Source: Oscillospiraceae bacterium
Lineage (GTDB): Bacteria > Bacillota > Clostridia > Oscillospirales > Ruminococcaceae
Length of the DNA stretch: 64,000 bases
Assembly (NCBI GenBank): GCA_017460955.1
Contig: JAFTZY010000048.1
Location: 1 to 64,000 of the forward strand
Direction of reading: 5' to 3'
In this document: positions 1 to 6,761 of the stretch, piece by piece
Layout of the letters: each line of letters begins with the position of its first letter
How positions within the stretch are numbered: position 1 is the stretch's first letter
Translations under genes and position numbers: made by a program
The notes under the pieces: generated by a model
What the model was told of the DNA's origin: nothing
Databases searched by the model: none
Seen by the model: the letters and a program-made list of their open reading frames with translations, nothing else

Positions 1-193
1 CTCTGCCGCCGGTCGGACCCGTTGCACCCGTGGCGCCGGTCGCGCCGGTCGCTCCCGTTGCTCCTGTGGGGCCCGTCGGACCGGTCGGTCCGGGGATCCC
101 GGTCGGAATGAACGGCGGCGGGGGAACGGGCGGCATCGGCGGCGGGCAGGGTGTATAGGGCGGCGTCGGACAGCCGCATGCATACATTGCCAT
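1..193 (-). CDS. Collagen-like Gly-X-Y repeat protein, N-terminal part (runs off the left edge)
   Basis: The visible 64 residues start MAMYACGC, continue with a Pro/Cys-rich stretch (PPYTPCPPPMPPVPPPP), then enter uninterrupted Gly-X-Y triplets of the GPT/GAT kind (GPTGPTGPTGATGATG...) that continue past the window edge. The start at 193 has a good ribosome site (AAGGAGGAG) 6-7 bases upstream. Pro- and Thr-rich collagen-like repeats are typical of BclA-type exosporium or surface proteins in spore-forming Firmicutes, where Thr residues carry glycans. The gene follows a glycosyltransferase gene by only 12 bases, so the two are almost certainly cotranscribed and the transferase may glycosylate this protein (inference). 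There is no classical signal peptide. The C-terminal domain, which would tell a spore-coat protein from another surface protein, lies outside the window. Confidence 0.85.
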   Translation of the reverse strand, partial: MAMYACGCPTPPYTPCPPPMPPVPPPPFIPTGIPGPTGPTGPTGATGATGATGATGATGPTGGR

Positions 194-205
194 AATATCT
201 CCTCC

Positions 206-1282
206 TTATCCTGTGGATGATCTCAGTTGATCCCTGAAATACCGTCTGTTGGCAAGCACATTCACGTCCTCGGGCTTGATACGTCCTGCCCTTTCATTGT
301 ATGCACAGGCCTTCTCAAGGTTCCCCAGCCTGTCATAGCATACACACAGCTGCATGAGTGGGATGTAGTCATGGCAGTCCGGCTCCTGAAAGCCCGGCGC
401 AAGAGGAGAGAGGGGGACGGCAAGCGCCTGTTCATACCAGTACACCGCCTCCCGGACGCGCCCCTGCTCGAGCAGCAGGCTCCCGAGCTCGCACAGGATC
501 TCCGCACGGGGGAGTGCATAGATGAAGCTGCTGCAGAGGAAGGCTTGTGCCGTCCCGGTCCTGCCGAGCTTCCGGCAGCAACGCGCCGCTGTCAGACAGG
601 CGCTGATGCGGTCCTCGTACCAGCCGTCCGGTGCTTGCAGGAATTCCCGGAACGCTGTCAGTGCCTCCTCACAGCGGTCATGATAGAAAAGCTCCCGTGC
701 ATAATAAAACTGCTCCCGCGGCGTGAGACTGCGTCCGGTCCGAAGCCGCTCGAGAATACGAAGGTTGCGATTCGGATCATTCACATGTTCCTTTTTATGG
801 CAAACAGCAGGGGAGGCGTGCAGAATGACACCGCGCGGCGTGATCGTTTCATGGACAGCACCCTCCCAGGTAAAGCCGCATGCTCTGCGGAACAGACGTT
901 CCCGCTCATAGGAAAAGGTGGGCCGTCCCGAGGCATCGAAGCTGACATGGTACGGGAGCATGACGACATCGGCCGTCAGATCCTGCTTTAAGGCAAGCAG
1001 CGCACGGCAGTCCTCGGGTGCGATCACATCGTCCGCATCGAGCCACATCTGATAGTCCATGGATGCCTTCGAGAAGGCAAAATTGCGGGCAGCAGCAAAA
1101 TCATCCACCCAGGGAAACGTGTGGACCTTATCGGTAAACTGCATAGCGACCTCAACCGTGCGGTCCACGGAACCTGTATCCACAAGGATGATCTCATCCA
1201 CAGCGTCCCTGACGCTTTGCAGACAGCGGGCCAGAACGGGTTCCTCGTCCCGGACGATCATGCACAGACTGATGGTGGCCAT
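206..1282 (-). CDS. Family 2 glycosyltransferase with C-terminal TPR repeats
   Basis: The 358-residue protein begins with a GT-A fold: the opening motif ISLCMIVRDEEPVLARCL, the nucleotide-binding segment IILVDTGSVDRT, and the metal-binding DADD at residues 82-85. The second half (about 180-350) is helical and repetitive, with paired-helix units (YYARELFYHDRCEEALTAF, LGSLLLEQGRVREAVYWY) that look like TPRs. This architecture is common in clostridial transferases that modify surface or exported polypeptides and in SunS-type peptide transferases. The start at 1282 has GAGGAGG upstream. The gene lies 12 bases before a collagen-like gene rich in Thr, so a role in O-glycosylating that protein is plausible but inferred. 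The donor sugar cannot be read from the sequence. Confidence 0.88.
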   Translation of the reverse strand: MATISLCMIVRDEEPVLARCLQSVRDAVDEIILVDTGSVDRTVEVAMQFTDKVHTFPWVDDFAAARNFAFSKASMDYQMWLDADDVIAPEDCRALLALKQDLTADVVMLPYHVSFDASGRPTFSYERERLFRRACGFTWEGAVHETITPRGVILHASPAVCHKKEHVNDPNRNLRILERLRTGRSLTPREQFYYARELFYHDRCEEALTAFREFLQAPDGWYEDRISACLTAARCCRKLGRTGTAQAFLCSSFIYALPRAEILCELGSLLLEQGRVREAVYWYEQALAVPLSPLAPGFQEPDCHDYIPLMQLCVCYDRLGNLEKACAYNERAGRIKPEDVNVLANRRYFRDQLRSSTG

Positions 1283-1384
1283 ATCCGAACCTCCTCAAAG
1301 CATTTTGCGGCAGTACCGTTCCATACAGTGTATGAGGAAGGAGGCAATGATGTGCGTGGGGGAGGCTGATGTTCGTTCTGTCTT

Positions 1385-1418
1385 ATAATTGCACAAAATA
1401 CAAATTTTGTGCAATTAT
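1385..1418. repeat. Perfect 15-bp inverted repeat between divergent genes
   Basis: The arms 1385-1399 (ATAATTGCACAAAAT) and 1404-1418 are exact reverse complements around a 4-base loop (ACAA). It sits between the divergent glycosyltransferase and G3E GTPase genes, about 28 bases upstream of the -35 box of the latter. No coding gene ends here, so a terminator role is unlikely. A regulator-binding site is the simplest reading, but no known operator consensus is recognised. Confidence 0.6.
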
Positions 1419-1445
1419 GCATCTTTAAAAAGGCGGAACTGCGAT

Positions 1446-1474
1446 TTGACAATCCCGCGCAGATGTGCTACAAT
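1446..1474 (+). promoter_or_regulatory. Sigma-A promoter of the G3E GTPase operon
   Basis: TTGACA (1446-1451), a 17-base spacer and TACAAT (1469-1474) form a near-consensus promoter. Transcription should begin near 1481, leaving a leader of about 65 bases before the start at 1549. Confidence 0.8.
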
Positions 1475-1548
1475 AAGAATGTACCTGCGCGGGATCCGGC
1501 AAAGCTTCCGGTCCCCGACACTTATTTTTTAAGAAAGGAACGCCTTCC

Positions 1549-2529
1549 ATGACCAAAGTCGATCTGATCACCGGGATCTTAGGCTCCGGCAAAACAACAT
1601 TTCTGCGGCTCTATGCCGGATATCTGCTCCGCAGCGGACAGCGTATCGCCATTCTGGAAAACGACTTCGGCGCTGTCAATGTGGACATGCTCCTGCTGCA
1701 GGATCTGAAGTCCGAGCGCTGCCAGCTTGAAATGATCACCGGCGGCGGCGACCCCGACTGCCATAAACGGCGCTTCAAAACACAGATGATCGCACTGGGT
1801 ATGCAACACTTCGACCGCGTCCTCATCGAGCCGTCCGGCATCTATGATATGGATGAGTTTTTCGATACGCTCTATGAGCCGCCGCTCGACCGCTGGTTTG
1901 AGATCGACAGCATCCTGACCGTCCTTGACGCCGGGATGGATCTCCCGCTCTCCGAACAAATGGAATATCTGTTCGCATCGGAAGCAGCCCACAGCGGTAA
2001 GCTCCTCCTGAGCAAGCTCACCCCGGAACAACTGCAAGCGCCGCAGGCTGCCGGAGCGCCCGTGCTGGACTATCTGAATGCAGCGCTCACGCGCATCCAC
2101 TGCGACAGACAGTTTTTACCATCCGACCTGATCGCATGTGATTGGTCGTCGCTGACCGATGCGCAGTTCCAGGCGCTGTCCGAGTCAGGCTACCGGGGCG
2201 CGAGCTATGTCAAGCGGTTTTCCCCGGAAATGATCCGCAGTCACGTCCATTATTTCATGCACATAGCGCTCCCCGAGACGCGCATCCGCCCCATCCTCGA
2301 GGGGATCCTGCACGATCCGGCATGCGGACAGATCTACCGGATCAAGGGCTCGCTCCCCGACGGTCACGGCGGCTGGTACAAGGTCAACATCACGCAAAAG
2401 CAGACGGAGCTGTCCCCCGTTCCGGACGGACAGGCGGTGCTCATCATCATCGGGGATGATCTGCATCCGGAGCGGCTTGACGGGCATCTGCATCAAGAGA
2501 ACACGGATCCGGAGTACGTCTTTATCTGA
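1549..2529 (+). CDS. CobW/G3E-family GTPase, CxCC motif lost
   Basis: The 326-residue protein has the G3E Walker A at residues 9-17 (GILGSGKTT), the family's ENDFG switch region and the EPSG motif. These proteins are GTP-driven metallochaperones handling Zn, Ni or cobalt. Two family features are altered. The metal-binding GCxCC segment is replaced by a Gly-Gly-Gly-Asp-Pro-Asp-Cys stretch (65-71), leaving one Cys. The guanine-specificity NKxD reads SKLT. It may therefore bind metal differently or have another partner. The start is ATG with AAGAAAGGAA upstream. It is the first gene of a co-directional cluster with a TrmH-type methyltransferase (14 bases downstream) and a GNAT enzyme. The exact metal is unknown. 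Confidence 0.8.
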   Translation: MTKVDLITGILGSGKTTFLRLYAGYLLRSGQRIAILENDFGAVNVDMLLLQDLKSERCQLEMITGGGDPDCHKRRFKTQMIALGMQHFDRVLIEPSGIYDMDEFFDTLYEPPLDRWFEIDSILTVLDAGMDLPLSEQMEYLFASEAAHSGKLLLSKLTPEQLQAPQAAGAPVLDYLNAALTRIHCDRQFLPSDLIACDWSSLTDAQFQALSESGYRGASYVKRFSPEMIRSHVHYFMHIALPETRIRPILEGILHDPACGQIYRIKGSLPDGHGGWYKVNITQKQTELSPVPDGQAVLIIIGDDLHPERLDGHLHQENTDPEYVFI

Positions 2530-2543
2530 CAAGGAGAACCAAT

Positions 2544-3347
2544 ATGGCAAACATCATTCCCATCACACAGGCATCCGAGGAGGTGCTGACACTTTACCGC
2601 GGCATTGCGGAGACGCATCTGCGCCGCTATAACGAACCGGAACCGGGACTGTTCATCGCAGAGAGCCCGCTCGTAACGGGCCGTGCGCTCGATGCAGGCT
2701 ATAAGGCCTACATGGCAGTGTGCGAGGAAAAGCACCTTGAGACACAGGCCGCCGAGGTGCTCGGGCGCTGCGGGGACATCCCCGTCTATACCGGCAGCTT
2801 TGCCGAGCTCAAGGAGCTGCTGGGCTATCCGCCCGTGCGAGGCGCCATGGTCGCCATGCACCGCAAGGCCCATCCATCCGCAGAGGAGATCTGCCGCGGC
2901 AAGCACAGGATCGCCGTGCTGTGCAATGTGGTCAATCCCACGAATGTCGGCGCTATCCTGCGCTCTGCCGCAGCGCTCTCCATGGAGGCAGTGCTGCTCA
3001 CTCACAACTGCGCCGACCCCCTGTACCGCCGCAGCATCCGTGTCAGCATGGGGACGCTCTTCCAGGTGCCGTGGACGTATCTGGACGGCGACCCGATCGA
3101 GGCACTGCACGGTATAGGCTTTAAGACCGCCGCGATGGCGCTTGAGGAGCGCAGCGTGCCGGTGGATGATCCGGCGCTCTGTGCCGAGGAGCGGCTTGCG
3201 GTGATCCTTGGCAGCGAGGGCTACGGGCTGCCGGAGCCCGTGATCGCCGGGAGTGATTATGTCGTGCGCATCCCCATGGCGGAGGGTGTGGATTCCCTGA
3301 ACGTTGCAGCGGCCAGTGCGGTGGTATTCTGGCAGCTGCGCAGGTGA
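2544..3347 (+). CDS. TrmH/SpoU-family RNA 2'-O-methyltransferase
   Basis: The 267-residue protein shows the three SPOUT motifs: NPTNVGAILRSAAA (motif 1, RNA/SAM contact Asn and Arg), LGSEGYGLP (motif 2) and IPMAEGVDSLNVAAA (motif 3). The N-terminal region (residues 1-100) matches the substrate-binding L30e-like domain of RlmB/TrmH-type enzymes. It methylates a ribose 2'-OH of rRNA or tRNA using SAM as part of the deep trefoil knot family; the target nucleotide cannot be read from sequence. AAGGAGAACC precedes the start. It lies 14 bases after the G3E GTPase and 4 bases before the GNAT gene, so the three are one transcript. Confidence 0.9.
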   Translation: MANIIPITQASEEVLTLYRGIAETHLRRYNEPEPGLFIAESPLVTGRALDAGYKAYMAVCEEKHLETQAAEVLGRCGDIPVYTGSFAELKELLGYPPVRGAMVAMHRKAHPSAEEICRGKHRIAVLCNVVNPTNVGAILRSAAALSMEAVLLTHNCADPLYRRSIRVSMGTLFQVPWTYLDGDPIEALHGIGFKTAAMALEERSVPVDDPALCAEERLAVILGSEGYGLPEPVIAGSDYVVRIPMAEGVDSLNVAAASAVVFWQLRR

Positions 3348-3351
3348 GCGT

Positions 3352-3789
3352 ATGGAGATCCGGGAGCTTCTGACGGATAAAAAACGCTGCCTTCCCCTGC
3401 TGCTGCTGGCGGATGAGCAGGAGGACATGATCGACCGGTACCTGGCACGCGGCACAATGTATGTCCTCGATGACGGCGGCATCAGGGGCGTGTGCGTGAT
3501 AACGGATGAGGGGGACGGGATCCTGGAGATCAAGAACCTGGCGGTGCATCCGGCGTTCCAGGGGCGCGGGTACGGCAAACAGCTCGTACAGTTTGTGAGA
3601 GACACCCATGCTTCAAAGTATCGGATCCTCCAGGTCGGGACAAGTCCGCACAATCTCCCCTTCTATGAGGCATGCGGATTTCAGGTACATCACATTGTCA
3701 AGGGATTTTTCACCGAGCATTATGACCATCCCATTTATGAGGACAGCGTGCAGCTGACGGATATGATCTATCTGCGGCAGGACCTATAA
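3352..3789 (+). CDS. GNAT-family N-acetyltransferase
   Basis: This 145-residue protein carries the acetyl-CoA binding motif A, LAVHPAFQGRGYGKQLVQFV (R/QxxGxG/A), followed by the motif B region LPFYEACGFQ. GNAT enzymes move an acetyl group from acetyl-CoA to an amine; the substrate is unknown here. The chosen start at 3352 lies 4 bases after the stop of the upstream methyltransferase, with GGTGAG overlapping that gene's end; a longer in-frame start inside the upstream gene is less likely. The end sits before an AT-rich block, suggesting the operon stops here. Confidence 0.87.
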   Translation: MEIRELLTDKKRCLPLLLLADEQEDMIDRYLARGTMYVLDDGGIRGVCVITDEGDGILEIKNLAVHPAFQGRGYGKQLVQFVRDTHASKYRILQVGTSPHNLPFYEACGFQVHHIVKGFFTEHYDHPIYEDSVQLTDMIYLRQDL

Positions 3790-3848
3790 AAAAGTCCCTT
3801 TTAGGAATTGTGGTGCTTAGATGTACCGGAATTTACAGGAGACCAATT

Positions 3849-4133
3849 ATGAACATTCCATTGGTTATCAAAACGCTGAAAGAGCTTTCTGTCAGGCTTG
3901 ATTGCTCAAGGACAAATCAAGAAAGGTTAAATGAGATCATAAACGAATTAGAGGATCCTGAGCTTACGAAATACCGTTTAAAGCAAATAAAATCCGAGCT
4001 TTCGACAAAAATACTGTTTCATCCAAAATGTTTTGGTGATATTTATGTCCCTGATTTTATCCAAGATGGAAAAACCTTTGCATGGCAAAACCACTTGACC
4101 CAAGTTGTGGAAATTTGTCAGAATAATTTATAG
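3849..4133 (+). CDS. Small AT-rich orphan gene, function unknown
   Basis: The 94-residue product starts MNIPLVIKTLKELSVRL after a well-placed AGGAGA (3837-3842). It is predicted mostly helical, with charged segments and no signal peptide or membrane span. I do not recognise a family. Base and codon use differ sharply from the neighbours: many AAA, TTA, ATT and AAT codons, in a GC-rich region. This suggests recent acquisition. It lies alone between the GNAT gene and a convergent sortase/SpoIID operon. Confidence 0.6.
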   Translation: MNIPLVIKTLKELSVRLDCSRTNQERLNEIINELEDPELTKYRLKQIKSELSTKILFHPKCFGDIYVPDFIQDGKTFAWQNHLTQVVEICQNNL

Positions 4134-4177
4134 ATGCTATTCTGTGTATTTTTGTATTTATCGTTGGAGTAAAATAT

Positions 4178-4215
4178 AAAAAAAAGACCCGGAGGCAGCA
4201 GTGCTGCTTCCGGGT
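4178..4215 (-). terminator. Rho-independent terminator of the sortase/SpoIID operon
   Basis: Stem ACCCGGAGGCAGC (4187-4199) pairs with 4203-4215 and is followed on the minus strand by eight Ts (4178-4185). A weaker T-rich tract on the plus side means it may also stop the small gene at 3849. Confidence 0.85.
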
Positions 4216-4232
4216 TTATTGGTTTGTCTGGA

Positions 4233-5819
4233 TTATTCGATCACCGTATCCACAACGGGATCGGCGGGAGCCTCGGGCTCGGCCGGAACCTCCGGTTCTA
4301 CCACAACGGGAACGGGAGTCTCCTCCACAACTGCGGGCGTATCTTCCTCCACCTCTGCAGGGAGCGTCGGCACGGGCTCGTCATACTCGTCATACCCCTC
4401 TGCCGGGTCCGTAGCGGGCTCCGGAATGGGATCGGCGATCGTTTCAATCGCGGTCTCCTGCTCAGTGGCAGCGGCGGGTGTGGGCGCTTCCACTTCTGCG
4501 ACACTGTGCTTATCTTCGGTGACCTCCAGCACGCTGGCGGCATCGGTCATCTCCTCTGCAGCAGCCGCTGCCGTGGCAGCTTCTGTCGGCGTCATGGTCG
4601 GATCCTCGATCTCAGGACCAGAGGCTGCGATCTGATCGGAAACAGAGCAGATGTAAGTAAATTTCGGCGATTTGAGTCCGAGTGCAGCACGGAAGGCATT
4701 GCCGCGGACCGTCACCTGACCATCGATCACAACGCGGTTGACGTAGCCGCCGTTGCCCTCAATGATGGTGATCCAGCCTGCCGGATTGGAGGAAAGCCGG
4801 ATGCCGTAGGCGCTCTGGAGTCTGGCTCTGAGCTGATCGACAGAGAAGTACACCACATCGCCGTAGTGCGGATCGTAGGCTGCATCGTAATCGCTCGATA
4901 CACTGCGCAGGTACGGAATATCCTGGTTGAACACGTCGGAGCAGTTGGCAGTAATGCCGCCGCTCGATGCATAGAACATCGTCAGTGCATAATTGCCGTT
5001 GTAATACAGTGCCTCACCGAGCACGGAAGCACATGCATCGATGATATTCTGCGGCGGATTGGGCTTACCCTTGAGGTCGGCCGCATCATTGCCATGGTAC
5101 TTCATGTAGGTGTAAACAGCGACCGCCTGTGCCTTGATGGCCTCCGTGTGGAAGGATGGCCCGACCTCACGGTTGACGATCTCAGCGACCTGACGGAGCA
5201 CATTGCCAGGAACGCCCTGTACCTTGACCGCTTCGGTCTCCGCTGTGCCGGTGTTCATCAGCGTAGTACCTGGATAGTAATGGAACAGGATGTCTTGATA
5301 ATTCCAGCCGGCATTGATCGCATAGAAATTGGCGCCGTTCTGGCTCATGCCCACGCCGTGGCCGTAGCCGTAGGTAGAGAAGGCAAAGTAGCCATCGGAT
5401 ACGCTGGAAACGGCGGAAGGTGTCGGCGCACTCGAGTACACGACAGCATCTTCGGCCGCAGCGGGGCTCTCTGCAATGAACTCCGCATTCTCAGCATCGG
5501 GATTCTGAACAGCACGGTAGGAGATCAGCGAAAAGCTGTCATCATAGGAGTCCAGATCGGCCTTCCACCAATCCGTGGGTGTGTACTCCTCCTCGCTGAT
5601 CTCTGCTGTATGGATGACAGTGACGGTACTGAGCGGCTCTGTGGCGGCTTCCTGCACAGCTTCCTCAGTTTCCGACGTCTCCGACACCTGGGTCGGAGCT
5701 TCTTCTGCAGCGGCTTCGGTTGCAGTTTCCGCGATCACTGTGTCAAAATGACAGCAGCAGACCAGCAAAAGCGCCGCCAGACCGAACGCTGCGCGTTTCT
5801 TAGGTTGATCCATATTCAT
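4233..5819 (-). CDS. Secreted SpoIID/LytB-like protein with circularly permuted domain and acidic Pro-rich tail
   Basis: The 528-residue protein has an N-terminal export signal (AAFGLAALLLVCCC), an acidic Ala/Glu/Thr linker, then a SpoIID/LytB domain in unusual order. The segment that normally ends the domain (GHGVGMSQ at 153-160, HYYPGT at 180-185) comes first. The segment that normally starts it follows: VPGNVL, the expected catalytic Glu at about 218 in NREVGPSF, and EAIKAQAVAVYTY. The later pieces SSGG (285-288) and LGLKSPKFT (380-388) end it. SpoIID is a peptidoglycan lytic transglycosylase acting on stem-less glycan. The last 140 residues are Glu/Pro/Val/Ala-rich without LPxTG. An ATG two codons upstream (5825) is possible, but GGAG spacing favours 5819. 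It is the third gene after two class B sortases (64-base gap). Confidence 0.88.
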   Translation of the reverse strand: MNMDQPKKRAAFGLAALLLVCCCHFDTVIAETATEAAAEEAPTQVSETSETEEAVQEAATEPLSTVTVIHTAEISEEEYTPTDWWKADLDSYDDSFSLISYRAVQNPDAENAEFIAESPAAAEDAVVYSSAPTPSAVSSVSDGYFAFSTYGYGHGVGMSQNGANFYAINAGWNYQDILFHYYPGTTLMNTGTAETEAVKVQGVPGNVLRQVAEIVNREVGPSFHTEAIKAQAVAVYTYMKYHGNDAADLKGKPNPPQNIIDACASVLGEALYYNGNYALTMFYASSGGITANCSDVFNQDIPYLRSVSSDYDAAYDPHYGDVVYFSVDQLRARLQSAYGIRLSSNPAGWITIIEGNGGYVNRVVIDGQVTVRGNAFRAALGLKSPKFTYICSVSDQIAASGPEIEDPTMTPTEAATAAAAAEEMTDAASVLEVTEDKHSVAEVEAPTPAAATEQETAIETIADPIPEPATDPAEGYDEYDEPVPTLPAEVEEDTPAVVEETPVPVVVEPEVPAEPEAPADPVVDTVIE

Positions 5820-5882
5820 CTTCATACTCCATATGTCATCCGGAACGCTTCGCGCACCGGGATGCGCCCTACAACAGGTGCA

Positions 5883-6740
5883 TTAAGTGTCGGTTTCCGC
5901 TGCTGCCTCCTCAGTCACAGCTTCCGTCGGCGGCTCCGTGAAATCCTCTGCTGTTTCACCGGGCCGGAGCCTTCTGCCGATCACAAGGAATCTGGAATCA
6001 TCCGCATCGGAATAGCAGGTCGAGAGCGTCACCAGCTGGTCGCCGTACTGCACATCCACGGGGATGGTCGTCAGATTTTTGCTGCGGACATGTTCGATAA
6101 AGTCGTTGAACTCTGCCTCGTCTGCAAACTCCTCCATATCCCAGTATCGCCACTGGGCTTCCGCACTGCCGTCCGTGATCACAAGGCCGAAAATCACATA
6201 GGTATAGCGCGCATAATTGGATTCCATTTCAATGAACGGCGCTTCCTTGTAGTAGGAATAATCCTGCCGGTAGCGCCGGAGGGACCCGAACATCGTATTG
6301 TTGGCCATATTGTGCCCATACAGGATGATGTTGTCCGACTGTGAGGCCTCGTCGAAACCGAACACATCCCGATAATCCATAAACACCGTACCGGCACGAT
6401 GCGGTGTATGGTCAAACGCCTTATTCAGATAGAAATCATTGTCGTCAGACTGCACGATCGGGTTGTCCACCCGCGTTCCGGGAATGGTGATCCAGCCAAC
6501 GGTGTCTGCATTGCGCTGCAGCAAGACCTTGGCACGCCCCGTCAAACCGTTTTCCGGCCCGAAGGTGCGCTCATCATCCGTCGGCAGTTCCGTCGGCGGC
6601 TGTGTCGGGAGCTCCGCCTGCATCGCAGAATCCGTCGCAGGCTTTCCGGATGCATTGGAAAAGTAGCATAGTCCTCCCACACCGGCGATCAGCGCGGCAC
6701 ACACCGCACCGACAGCAATGATTTTTCTTTTTTTTGCCAT
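5883..6740 (-). CDS. Class B sortase
   Basis: The 285-residue membrane-anchored transpeptidase has a Lys-rich start and one N-terminal TM helix (about 8-27), a Pro/Thr linker, then the sortase fold. The catalytic triad is visible: His143 in YGHNM, Cys242 in TLSTC and Arg250 in SRFLVIGRRL. GWITIPGT and the long insert before the Cys are class B hallmarks. Class B enzymes attach proteins to peptidoglycan or build pili. No protein in this operon carries an obvious C-terminal sorting signal, so the substrate lies elsewhere. AAGGGATG precedes the ATG. The gene follows a second sortase by 21 bases. Confidence 0.93.
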   Translation of the reverse strand: MAKKRKIIAVGAVCAALIAGVGGLCYFSNASGKPATDSAMQAELPTQPPTELPTDDERTFGPENGLTGRAKVLLQRNADTVGWITIPGTRVDNPIVQSDDNDFYLNKAFDHTPHRAGTVFMDYRDVFGFDEASQSDNIILYGHNMANNTMFGSLRRYRQDYSYYKEAPFIEMESNYARYTYVIFGLVITDGSAEAQWRYWDMEEFADEAEFNDFIEHVRSKNLTTIPVDVQYGDQLVTLSTCYSDADDSRFLVIGRRLRPGETAEDFTEPPTEAVTEEAAAETDT

Positions 6741-6761
6741 GGAATCATCCCTTCATGCAGA

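Noticed and set aside
4224..6344. A 706-codon frame opposite the SpoIID-like and sortase genes
   Set aside because: It crosses two real genes and their spacer, and has no start signal.
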